From Polyodon spathula (taxonomy: Eukaryota > Chordata > Actinopteri > Acipenseriformes > Polyodontidae): a DNA stretch of 64,000 nt. The stretch is from positions 7,684,298 to 7,748,297 of the forward strand of contig NC_054558.1 of NCBI RefSeq assembly GCF_017654505.1, given 5' to 3'. Positions 41,262 to 54,100 of the stretch are shown here, piece by piece (position 1 is the stretch's first letter; each line of letters starts with the position of its first letter). The position numbers and the translations under genes were made by a program. The notes under the pieces are model-generated. The model did no database searches, had not been told where the DNA came from, and saw nothing but the letters and a program-made list of their open reading frames with translations.

Positions 41262-44200
41262 TTCTGTGAATATGCCAACAGAAGGTTCAAAGATTCACGG
41301 ATATGACACCATGTTCGTCAAAATGAGTGGGTTGGAATAAGCCACACATCTCACGTTTCACTTGATTTCGATTTTAATTTTTCCTGTTGGAGTTTGGACA
41401 AAAGCAAGGGATGCTACTGTGTCGGTCTAATAAGATTATCTTATTACATGTACTTATACTGAGCTGGAAAACATGTGTTCAGTGTTTTTTAAAAATGTGT
41501 TTTAAATTTGCTGTGCAGTTGTCAGAATTGTAATTCTTTTGGGTTTATTGGCTTGAGGTCTTTATACAGTCAGTGTTGTGCTTGTGCGATTGCACACCTG
41601 GGCTCCTCTTCCATCTGCTTTGCCTGGAAAGAGCAGAGCAGTGAAGCCAGACGTTGAGCGGGTCACTCTAAACTACATTGCAAAGTGACCTAGTGTAAAT
41701 AATACCATGCACTGCAAGGTCAGTGTCCAATACATGCAAAATGAGCACATGCACTTCGCTGATATTAGTACATGATTTAAAAACTCTTCCTCATTAAAAA
41801 AGAACAGCCGTTGAAGTTTCGATATTGTGCTATATTATGTATTTGTAAGTTTAAGACAAGGCAGTCCACATGAAAGGCGCAATGCCATTGGAACTGTGTT
41901 GTGTTCTTAGGTGATGAAGACGTACCACATGTACAACACGGACAGCGTGAACGCGGAGAGCAAGCTGAAGGAGGCAGAGAAGCAGGAGGAGAAGCAGATC
42001 AGCCGCTCGGTGCGCCAGGAGGACAAGCAGACCCCGCGCTCCCCCGACGCCCTCACCAACGTCAAGATCGATGAGAAGCACGTGCGCCGCAGCTCTGTCA
42101 AGAAGATCGAGAAGATGAAGGAGAAGGTGAGGGCCTGGGAGAGGTGGTCTTGCAGTGGCACTGCCAACTGCTTCAACAGTTGCCATGAGCTGGGTTTATG
42201 GGTGGGTCCTGCCTCTAGTCTCACAGTAATTGCCACTTTTTTCTCCCCTCTCTTCAGCGCCAAGCCAAATACACTGAAAACAAGCTGAAGGCAATCAAAG
42301 CCAGGAATGAATACCTGCTAGCTCTGGAGGCAACAAACTGCTCTGTCTTCAAATACTACATCCACGATATCTCTGATCTCATCGATGTGAGTGCACAAAC
42401 CACTTTTTTTGTCTTGTGTTTTTAACCAGTTACAGCCCAGTTGCCAGAGCTTGAGATGATCTTTTTATTGTGTGTTGTGTTGTGACCAAACAGAGATTCA
42501 AATATTCAAACACACACACACACACACACTTCCCCCACACCACCCCAGCTACATGTCAGTGAAACTGCTCTCTGATCACCACATCCGACTCCATTGAATC
42601 CGCTAAAAACAAACCAAAAAACATCTTCTGAAAGGAATTGGTTTGAAAAGTAGTTTCACTTCTTATTTCTTTTTTTTTTTTTAATTTTTTTTTTTTTTTT
42701 TTTTAGAAACGGCCAGTATTCTCAGTGTTGCACAAAAAAACATGGACCGCGGTTCCCCACAATTGCGCAGCAAGTTCTGGCTTAGCCCGTTTTACATGAG
42801 TGGTTTGTCGCGTGAATTGGCAATGCGCGTGAGTGGTGGCAAGGAAAAGCCCTTGAAAATGCCCAAAAAAGCGGACGCGCTATTTTAACAGGAAAGTCTC
42901 ATTACCCTTAAGAATCAAGGAAATGCTTGTGAAATCAACGCCCACTTACACATGGAAACACGAGCGTCTCATAAAAATCTTAATTGGCTCACTCAAGTGC
43001 CTTACCTAAAGCCACATGGGAATACGTACGTTACCATGGTCCAAAGATGGCAGAAGGAGGGTTAGTTTTTTTGTTTGCAGTATTTTCCTTATCAGATTGA
43101 TGTTGCAGATAACCCCGCTTTTTTCTCCGTCATCCTTAAAGGTTTTCATAATGCTAATCAGGCCATGGATCTGAATGTGTTTGTAAAGTATCATACAGAT
43201 TGTAATTTACCAAGTTACTGTTTAAAACTATAACTAAAAATGTTCGATAAACTGCATCATGGGCTTGTGAATTCAGGTGGTTACAGCTACTCTGCAGTAC
43301 TTCTGAATACACTTGCAAATAGCTTTCCAAACAACTGTCAAAAGGACTCCATTGTAAAGTACTACTAAGTGCTATGTTTAAATGTGTATAACTACACTCC
43401 AGTGCAGTTTCTCCACTTTATGTCTGAGCAAAACCTGTGTCCATCCTCCACTTATGTCCATTGGCGTGATGAAGAGACTTGGTTGTTAATATCCATAAGG
43501 GGAGAGGATATGTTGACGCAGCTTGAGACAATGCACGACGAGACAATTGCTTAACACACTTTCAAAATGAAATGTGGTGTGGAATTTTCACAACTTATTT
43601 CTTGGGAATCAGCACTAGTACTCAATATTACAATTCTTTATTAAGCAGAATCAGTCATACAAGTAGAGCACACAAGAGGATGCATATATTTTTGGTATAA
43701 AGAGATACAAAATAAGCTAATGAGAGAAAAATGTGATGCAAAAATAAAGATAGCAATGTGGGCTTCTTAAAATAAAATGCAAAGCCACTATCGCTAACGT
43801 GTTCTGCAGCTGCTTCAGTACCGCTCTCTACACTCCCACTGCAGTCTCAATAATAGAATGGTTTTGTTTAACGAGTCGTGTCATCTCTTCATTTAAATTT
43901 GTTATTTTTTAATCACCTCAGTGTCAGTCTCTGGAGAGAAATTGGGCAAATACATTATTAAAATCGTATCAGGAATTATCCAGCAGTGCCTTTCTGTGAA
44001 ATATAAATGATTCCTTTCACGGGCTGGAAATGCACACGCTTACAAATAAGACGTTCCAAGCAAATCAATCACACTGAGAAAGATCAAAGCAGCTTGATTA
44101 AAGAAAATGCAGCCTTTCAACTTCTATTTAGCAATACCCTAAAGAAAAGTATTACGAAACATCCATCCATCCGTCCGTCCATCCATCCATCCGTCCATGC

Positions 44201-47200
44201 TGTACATACATTTATACCCTGCTTTATTTTGGGAATCTCTTGTCGAATTAAATTGAAACCAATCCTTCCAGATACTCTGCTGGCCTATAGAAAGGTTATT
44301 GGCTGTGGGATTAAGAATGAAATGGTAGTGAAATGGGCTGAATGAAGGCAGCATTACATTACATTAGATAAGCTGTTGGAATGTTGTTTTAGGGTGCAGT
44401 GGTTGCACACAATGGCTGTGTTTGTGGAACTCTGTTCTAAGCTGTGTGTGTGCGCGTGATCCTGACGCGCCGCTTTGCGCTCGTTGCAGTGCTGTGACCT
44501 GGGATACCACGCCAGTCTGAACCGCGCTCTGCGGACCTACCTCTCTGCGGAGTTCAACCTGGCACAGTCGAAGCACGAGGGCCTGGAGACCATCGACAAC
44601 GCTGCTGAGAACCTGGAGGCCAACAGTGACAAGCAGCGGCTCATGGAGATGTACAACACCGTCTTCTGCCCCCCGATGAGGTTCGACTTCCAGTCCCACA
44701 TGGGCGACACGGTCAGTGGGCTTTACTGCTCAGTTTTCTCAGTTTTTCTCCCCAAGTATATGGAAAACAACAAGCGGTATTTAATTAAATATGTGAACGT
44801 AACATTATTCAGCAGGTCTCACTCGACTTAATTCTTTAATTCTATAGGGTGATGCAAAACTTCTGGCCATAACTGTACATGCATGCACACACAGACATAC
44901 ATACATACACTCACTCATTCACACACCACATGCAAACTTGAACTGATTTATAATCTTCTAGATTTTGTCTTAGTGAAACCAACTCTTACTGATACTTAGC
45001 TGGCCAATAAAAAGGAAAGTGCAACTCTGTACAACAAAACATCACAGGATGCACAATAACAATCATGGCAATTCTATTTATTTATTTAATTTTTAATGCA
45101 TTTGTTTTTTTATATTGGTTTTGGCTTTTGAACTGGCTTAAGTATTTTGATAGCTTCAAATCATAACCACTTCTGCCTTCTAAAGGTGCGTAATAATTAC
45201 AGGAATGTTTACTGTGTCTCGTTTCACAAGTTCAGACGTAGTAATTGCTCGAACAGTGAGGTTGCTAAATGCTATCCACTTTAAAAGACACTTGAACGTT
45301 GGATAATGATAACCTCCCTGATTTGACGTTATTCTTTACAGTTTTCTTTTAGCAGTAAAGTGTATCACGACTGTCACATCATTTAACGAGCAAATAATTA
45401 GCAGGGACTCTGAATCATACTGGTTCCAGGCGCACTGCAGTCGAGGAATTTCAAATGTAATGCTTCTTTACAAGCAGGAATAATAGCAGCATATCAGAAT
45501 CGTCCCACTTTATCTCCAGGGCAGGTTTCACACAATACGGGTTGAAGGTTTCTTTAGAGAATATGCAGCAAAGAACACAAAGGTTGACTTCCCCGGAGCA
45601 TTCTCTGAATGGAACAACAAATCAAATGATCCAAAATGCGTGGGGTGTTGTTAATATTACAGTATTCCCCCTGCTCGGCTATTCTGCCTCCAGACAAAGG
45701 AATCCAGATGTGCTTTTCAAGAATGCCATTGGTTTTGTGTGCTCAGAAAAATCCGTAAATGATAGTTGCGCCCAGGGCAACACGTACTGCTGCAAATTAG
45801 TTAGAATCTTTGGGATGCACGTATTCTGACGACTGTACACTTTTGTGATCAAGCCTGAATCAGAATGGTACTACAGTAGTCACTGCAGTGAGTTAAAATG
45901 CAAGTGGGTTCAACTTTAGATCACTTGTGCGACGGGTTGGCATCCTGTACACCAATACTGATGAGTCAAAACTCGGGACTACGATAAGAATGTGGACCTG
46001 GTGAACAGCGGATTTGGTTGTAACTCACAAGAAGTCCTGTGTGGGTAGAAGGTTGTTCGCTGGTTCACTGCAAGTCGGTCTGTTTTCACAGGAGGGGCAC
46101 ATGTGTGCTCAACAGCCCTTGCAGGGCGAGCTGCTCCAGAGGTGTCAACAGCTTCAGTCCCGGCTCTCCACGCTCAACATTGAAAACGAGGAGGTCTGTT
46201 CATCACAAAAACACGCCCTTTTATTTATTTTTTAGCAAAGTTTTTTTAATTTCTAACTTAAAATGCATGCTGCATACTAAGCAATGCAACCTCTCCTCTT
46301 TGTTGGGCTTCATCACTAGTGGCATCTGGTTTTGATACGTTGCACAATAAAAGATATAAATACCTTTCCAGTAAATAAGTGAATGGTTGCATCATGCTGG
46401 AGTCAATCAACGCTACCAACAATACCCTTATAAATGTGTAGTGTGGTATATCATTAAAAGAGTAAGCCACATTTAACCATGCTAAAGCTCAGTCAGCCAA
46501 GTTACAAGTAGGTGTGGTGAAGCATTGCATAAACCATGGTAACAAATACAATGCTGGAAAAGCAGAGTAATTTGCAGCATTCTTGTGCAAATGTACCGCT
46601 TTTCAAAGGATATTTTAGAATTCAAATCAACAGTAGTAGACTGCAATTGTTAACTTCAGTAGGATCATTGTGAATCGTTAGCTTCAGCAACCTTTTTGAG
46701 GAGGGAGTGGAGGGGGGTGGTAAAAGGTTTTTTCATTTTTTTCTCTCTGATCCTCGAAGGTGAAGAAGACCATGGAGGCGACCCTGCAGACCATCCAGGA
46801 CATTGTGACGATCGAGGACTTCGACGTTTCTGACTGCTTCCAGTACAGCAACTCCATGGAGTCGGTCAAATCCACCGTGTCGGAGACCTTCATGAGCAAA
46901 CCCAGCATCGCCAAGAGGAGAGCGAACCAGCAGGAGACTGAGCAGTTCTACTTCACAGTGAGCGAGCAAGGGCGTGCGCACACACACACACACACACACT
47001 CACACACACGCACACTGCACTGCCAAAAGAACCAAGCCCTTTGAATGAAGCCCCGTGACCTCCAGCCTTCAATGAACTGTGACACAGTTGTCTGTTCAGA
47101 ACAAAGCCGGTCTTCCGGATTGATGGTGCGCTTCAGTGGTTTAGTGTTAGGTTCCTGACGCAGGAAGGCCCAGACCTTACGAATCTGCCTGTAGCATGCG

Positions 47201-48079
47201 TTTCATTGCCTAGGCGGCAGTGCTGTACAACAGGGTTGACAGACTGGCAATGGGGAAACCATTAGAGTACTGTAAATAGCTGCAAATGGCATTTGAATTG
47301 CTTTTTGTATTTCCAGTACTGTTTAATGATGTTTGCTGTTGTTCGACGTGGTTCTGGGCTGTTGTTGCTCAGGTATTTTGTTTCTCTGAATCTGCCTTTA
47401 CCTGGCTGTGTCATGACTGGAATGGAATGAGGACGTCTGTTCACTCCCCAGCTCTTAAAGAAAGCTGAAATCCATGTAACATAACTGTTGGAGCAGAAGA
47501 ACCCAGGAACACTGATAATGATTAGAAACCTCATAGAACAGTAAAGGGGATGTGGAAAGGCAGCGACAATGCCATTTGTATCTCATTTCTTCATTGGTAT
47601 TTGGCAGGGTGGTTTTGGTTTCGCCTGCTGACTATAAGGGTTAAATTAAGATGTGAGCCCTGTGCGAAAAAGAGCAATTCATCACGTCCTGTTACCAGAC
47701 TGTAATTTATTCTAATTGTGGGAAAATATGACAGCTGGGAGTGTGCTCCACTGAAATGGTAACAGGGGGCACAGGGGGAGGGGCTGGGGGAGGTTCCGTT
47801 CCAGCTGAACTGTCAGAAAGAGAACAGACTTGGGCCGCAGGGCCACAGAGACACACAGACACACGCAGAGAGAAAGCACGGACATGTCTTTCACAAGAGA
47901 ACAACTACAGTTGGAAATTCCTCAGCACTGAGAGCTCTGTAACTGAGGATTCTTCTTTCTGGAATCTGAAAGAAATTAATCTTAAATATATAATATGATT
48001 AATAGCCATGTCAGCTGCCTGAATCATCTGTGAAAAAACACAAGAAAAAAAGGGAAAACTAGATTGGTCACCTTTCCTT

Positions 48080-48111
<32 letters not shown>

Positions 48112-51100
48112 GCTGTCCATGATGAATCAGTTTAGAGGAGGGTCTGCTTTTTAGCCACTTTCAAGTACACATTTTAGTACACATGCAGTAAAACGGGGGT
48201 AAAAGAACAAAAACAGACGCTCTACAACCTCAAATATAACGACCTGCCAGGAGTTATGAACAACTTCTTTAGGCTCGCTGCTACCTCCTGTTTTATTGAC
48301 TGATTTATTCGTTTTTATTTCAGAAACTGAAGGAGTACCTAGAAGGCAGGAACCTGATCACCAAACTCCAGGCCAAGCATGACCTGATTGAGAAGACGCT
48401 GGGAGAGAGTGAGTGCTTTCTGGGGAGGCTGGGCGTGGGGCTGTGCTTTTGGGATCCCGTTAGTCTATACAAGTCATTTTAATTGGCTCGTGGCTGGGTC
48501 AGACCGTATGGTGATTCCTGCACTCTACCGTGTGTAATGAAGGCATTCAATAAAATGAATTAGTGCAGTAATGGGGTTTCACACTGGCGCTGAATGGAAG
48601 TAATTGATTAGCGGTACTCTTTTAGCAGGGAGGCAGGTGTCTTATTAAACTGCACTGGACTTGTTTATAACCAGGTCTGATTTGAAGAACTGAGTGGCAG
48701 GGATTGGTTAGAGTCCCCAGCCTCATACTGGATATGTGATTCTGAACCTCGATCCTTTGATCGTTTTGAAGAACCACGTTTTGCTATCCGTTCCACACCC
48801 AGCAGCATCCATTTAAATGAATTAAATAAAAGCATTCCAAAACAAGTCATAGTCTTCGTTAGGAGATCAGATTGTAGTAATGAGACCCTACTACGATGCT
48901 AACCACTCCAAGTTCACACTGATAATGTTACCACTTAGGAAATCTATGTGCTGTGTATGAACAACTGTCTCAACGCTTCATTTCAGTAAGAACTATGCCA
49001 TGTAAAACACTGAACTTATGACACGAAATATGAATGTGGGAAAAGTAAAGAAATGACTCTAAGTTTTGTATTAAGTAAAGTTAATGCTTCTAAACAGCAC
49101 AATTGGTTTGACACATCATGGGCGGTTGGTTCGTTTGGAGACTCCACTTGGGAAAGGTGCAACCTGATCTCTGCAGAACCACAGCGTTCTATTCTTGGCC
49201 CTGCTCTGTTACCTCTGGGTGCTATTATTCAACTGCATAACGTGCTTTCATGTCTATGCTGGTCACACACAGCTTTACTTCGCTGTAAAATCTTCTACGC
49301 ATGACTCCCTGGAGTCCTTGAAAAGGTGTGTCTGAAATTCAGCTATGGATGAGTAAAAGTTTCCTACATTTTAAATGTAAAGAAGGCTGAGCCAATGCTC
49401 TTGGGACCCAGATGACTCCCCCTGACCTTGACTTTAACATCCGTCACTGTTGGAAACTGCACGGCCCTTCTGACCTCGGCGGTGAGAGATCCTGGGGTCC
49501 TCTTTCGATCCCTCATTAAACGTTGTAGCACATGTTCAGGATATTACAAAGGCGTCGTTTTTTTGTGATCTGAGGAACATTGCACGAATCTGCCCTTTTT
49601 TAAACGCAACGTCCGCTGAGGTTTTTATTTCATGCTTTTGTGACTTCAAGACTGGACCACTTGCAATGCATTACTGGCCGGTCTTCCGTATGAGACTCTA
49701 AATCATCTGCAACTCGTACAGACTTCAGCTGCACGTGTCTTAACTTCGATCAAGGCTCATCACCACGTCACTCCTGCGTTGTCTCTGCTCTATTGGCTGC
49801 CAGCAACTCAGTGAAAATAATTCAGAATACTACTTCTAACTTTGAAATCTCTGCATGGTCTTGCTCCTCCCTGTCTTGCAGTTGATTCAAAGACACACGC
49901 CCGGCTGAAGCCTTCGTTCTGCTGAGGCTGATCTGCTTGCGTTTCCTCCTAGTCGTACTGTTACATTTGGCGCTGGGGCGTTTAGTCACGTAGCCCCTAA
50001 TTCTCTCCCGAGGGATATCTGAGGCATCTCTTCCATATCCATGTTCAGATCGAAGATTAAAACGTAAGCAATGTGGGAAGCCAGTACCTAGCAATTTGTT
50101 TTCAGACTTTCTGTTAGATCCAGCGCGTGCTGGAGAAGGCTGTTCTGCAGCATTGACAGGATGCCAGTGATTGAAATCACATGGCGTTGCGTCATGCGTG
50201 GAATATTCTGCCCACTCAAACCGTTGTGCCTTCTGCTTCTCCAATTCATAATTTACACCATAGTAATTAGAACATCTTTTCTGCTGCAGCTGGAGTCCAG
50301 TCTGCATTACCCCCACCACCACCACCACCACCACCACCCCTCCAGCCTTTTTTTTTCTTTTTAAATTGCATAATTACAGTATTAAGGAAACCAGGAATGT
50401 TGAGTCTTGGTAGACTGGGTGAGGCTCTAGTTCAGTGTCCCATTTGGAGAGACTGGGACTTTATGACTTTTATGACTGTAACGGTCAAAACACAGGCAAA
50501 TCTAAATAATGCCGCTGTTTAAATATTTCATAACGGACCCAAGGTTATGAAAATCCTACCGTGCATCATAGTCTCTTACATTATTTGAGTTGGTAAAAAT
50601 ACATGTAAAAATATTTTTAATCATTCAAAGTTCCTATTTTAATGATAAATGATTACATTTAAGGTTCACAGCTGTCTGCATCCATCGGCCTGACCCCTGT
50701 GTCTTACAGGGTCTCTAACATATTGTGCAGATATAAATCAAAGCGTATATCAATCTGTTGTTCAGATGAGAATGTGAGTTCCTCGCCGGGATTCAGCTGC
50801 TCATGGGCGGAGTAATCTCGGTCGGCCGTCAGGGGATGGGACACTCGGTTAGAAACAGGCATTTCCTCCACTCCATGCCAATCAGATGGACTAACCATTG
50901 TCTTTCTCTCTCTCCCTGTAGGCCAAAGGACTGATTGCTCCCTTGCCAGGTAGGTGTGGCTGAGGAAGGAAGCTTACACACACTTTCAAAGGGGAAGCCC
51001 TGGGTTAATTGTCTGTTTTGTTTGTAAATTAGTCTTTTACCTCCCAGTGCTTCTTAAATAGCAATGCGGTCCATTCTAACCCTCATCAGGTTCCATTTCC

Positions 51101-54100
51101 ATTGTAATTTTTTTTTCTTTGGCGAATGCCTGTGACTCTTATGGAACCTGCTGAAGTGCTGAACGTTCAGTGTGAGACAGATTGTTTGCCAGTGGATGGG
51201 GATTAGGAAGGGGTTTTCACTCATAGATGCAATTTGTGTTGTCTTTCACTCATTTGCGTGATCGTTGTGTAGCTGAAGTTGTTAAGTGTGATCGTCCTAG
51301 TTCTGTCGTTGGGGGAGGGGGTCTAACACTTTGTATAAATACTGTGCCCTCGTTCGTTTGACCTTGTGTAATCCAATCTATTTCTTTTTTCTCTTATCAG
51401 TGGAAGGAGGAACTCATCGGTGCGGAAGCAGGTAATTTGCACTTTATTAAGAGGGGGCAGGGGTGCAACAGCAAGAAAAAGCTTCACAGCACAGAAATAG
51501 ACACTGGTTATCAGCCTGTGTACATCGGAGTACAGTGCTGACTCAAACAGTTCTCGGTAGATCAAAAGCCTGTAAGGGAATTGACCATGCGAATATTCCC
51601 CAAGTCCAAATCATTTGGATTCAAAAAGTATTCATTCATTCCTATTCAAAACTGGATTGGAAACAGATGCCAAAAGGATTGTTTTAACATTCAGACATGT
51701 TATATAACTCAAATAGAAAAACACAATACCTTCAAAACTTGTTATGGTATATAAATGCTTTTTAAGAAATAATTAATTTTGAATATAACTAATATTGAAC
51801 TGTCAGACTGCAACATTTTTTAGCATGAAAAATATATATAGGGGCTCATGTAAGACGCAGACTCTATAATTGCTTAGCCGCCCAAACAAACCTTTGAAAT
51901 AGACATACGTTAAAGTGTCATTTAGTTTTATTTATATATTTATTTTAAGAAACGTTATTGTACAGTCATTCTGACCCTTATCTTGGCTTTGATGCCCTGT
52001 AATTATCATCTGTTATAAATGTATTTTTAGAGTGCCTACTCTTTACTGAAAAAAATAACGTGACTGTGGTTAAATGTTGTCCAGTAATCCATTTTACTCC
52101 AGCATGCACCCTGCCTGCAAACACAAGTGGCAGCAGTTCCAGTGCTGCCCCCTGGTGTCCTGGAATGCCAGTTCACGTCTACAGCTGTAGCTAGAAGTTT
52201 AAGGGCAGCATGCCTGGCTCATAGTGAGGTTGGGATGCTGTTTTAAAGGGAATACTCCCCCTCCATCCACAAGCCAGAAGTTTATTCGTGAATGCTTCCA
52301 TTCCTAACAGGGGGTCCTATTTCGCCAAGTTGGGAAAACATAAAGATCTCCACTATACCTTGGCTATTACAATGATAGCCTTTGCTTCCTGTTCCCCTCG
52401 TCGCCCCTTGAACGTGCTGTCAGTAATTTTCTGCAGTGTTCCGAGCCACTTGCACTATTTCATGACCGCTGCCCCACGAAGATCTCGTTGCGTGACTTCA
52501 TCTCGTGAATTCCTTTGCGAGGAGAGAAACAAAAAAACATTCTGTGTACCCTACTGTCCTGAGAGCATAGTTTCTAATATAACTGCACACACTCTAGGTA
52601 CAAGTCAGCTGGCTGTAGTTATAATTTTCCCTTTGGAACCTTAACTCAGTCAACAAGGTCTCATGGTCTAGGTTGATTTTTTGTATGACTGATTTCCGTA
52701 GAAGATGGTGTTATTTCATTAGTTAAAGGAGTGTTTTTTATTTTATTTGTATAATAATATTAAATAAGTTAGATGCCACTCTTTGTCCAGTCTCTAATGG
52801 ACAGTTTATTGCGTGAGCCCTAATAATTTGGCCGCAGCTGTAGGGTGCTGGAAAGCAGCGGATTGAGCCCATCTGCTCAGTAGCAGTCTTTTTGCTCAGT
52901 GGACAGGATGGTGTTCATGCTGTGCTTCATGTCACAAACTTGGAAAGTCAGCAATGCCCTGCAGAGCTGGCACAGTGAAAATTTTAAATGTCCAGCCGTT
53001 TCTCTTTTGTTAACCTTTCTTTGTTACCCAGCCTTTGTATGCATGTTCATCTTATAAGATATCTGACCAGGACAGAACTCTAATTTGTGATGCATCACTT
53101 AGAGAAGGAAAGCTTGTTCATTTGCTTTAGTAAAATACAAAGTAATGATTTAATGCTGGGCTCCATGTTCACCGGGACATTGTGGAGCCCTTCAGGCTTG
53201 AAAAACCACACTCTAGTGCATTCTGGTACTTGTAGTCCAGTGTAAAGAAAAGTAGGTACCTGAATGCATTGAATGACATTGCAGTGCAATGGAAAGGCAG
53301 CTGAATGCATGCAGTGCCACTGCCGTGTGGTCACACTATTCTAGACGTCCTTACAGTTTTAAAAGCCTTAACCCTTTACTCGCACCTATTTCATTTTCTT
53401 ATTGTCAAATGAGACAGTGGGCAGCAAAGGGTTAATGTGCTTTGATTCTGTGTAAATGTATTTGCTGTCGTTCTTTTAAACACTGTAGCGTACAAAATAT
53501 TAATACAAAATATTAATGTCATCGACCAAATCTGTTTTGAGGGTTTAATAATAAAACAAAATGTACGAAATCGTTGAGATTTGAAGGACTCTGGCTGCCT
53601 TTTAAAATCTGACCCCAGGCTTCAATTCCACCGATGTGCCTAGTCAAGAAACAACATAACAAAACGGTATCCTAGCGACCGTAGGTTTCTGTTGGCTTAT
53701 ACCCCAGTGCACATTACCATGGTACAGTAAGCGTGAAGGGATTTTGAAGTGCAGTGACAGACGTATGTGTATATGTATATGTGTGTGTGTGAATAACCCC
53801 TGGCGCTTGTGTGTTATAAAGCACTGAATAGCTGTTGATTCCAGCTGTTGACTTATTTTTCTTTTCATGTAGGATGCAAGCCAAGTTATTCCCCTGATGG
53901 TTGAAAGCTGTATAAGATTCATCAGCCGGCATGGTAGGTTCATTTTCATGGTGTTTATTTTTCTAAATTCATGCCTCTATTTCCTTCACTCGCGCGCTCT
54001 CTCCCCTGCTGTATAGACTCTCTGTCAGCATTACTTGCTTTTTTAAACATGTTCTTTATGTTTGCGGGGAGTAATAGTGTGCAAACTGAGAATAACAAAC

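Noticed and set aside
42127..42288. Continuation of exon 5 through intron 5 as a single exon
   Set aside because: The frame stays open for a while, but the added residues do not match SRGAP2, and a good donor (GTGAGG) and acceptor (CTTCAG) remove them to give the conserved KMKEK-RQAKY join.
50161..50364. Open frame with a run of nine His codons
   Set aside because: It reads through a CCA microsatellite and has no other protein-like feature.
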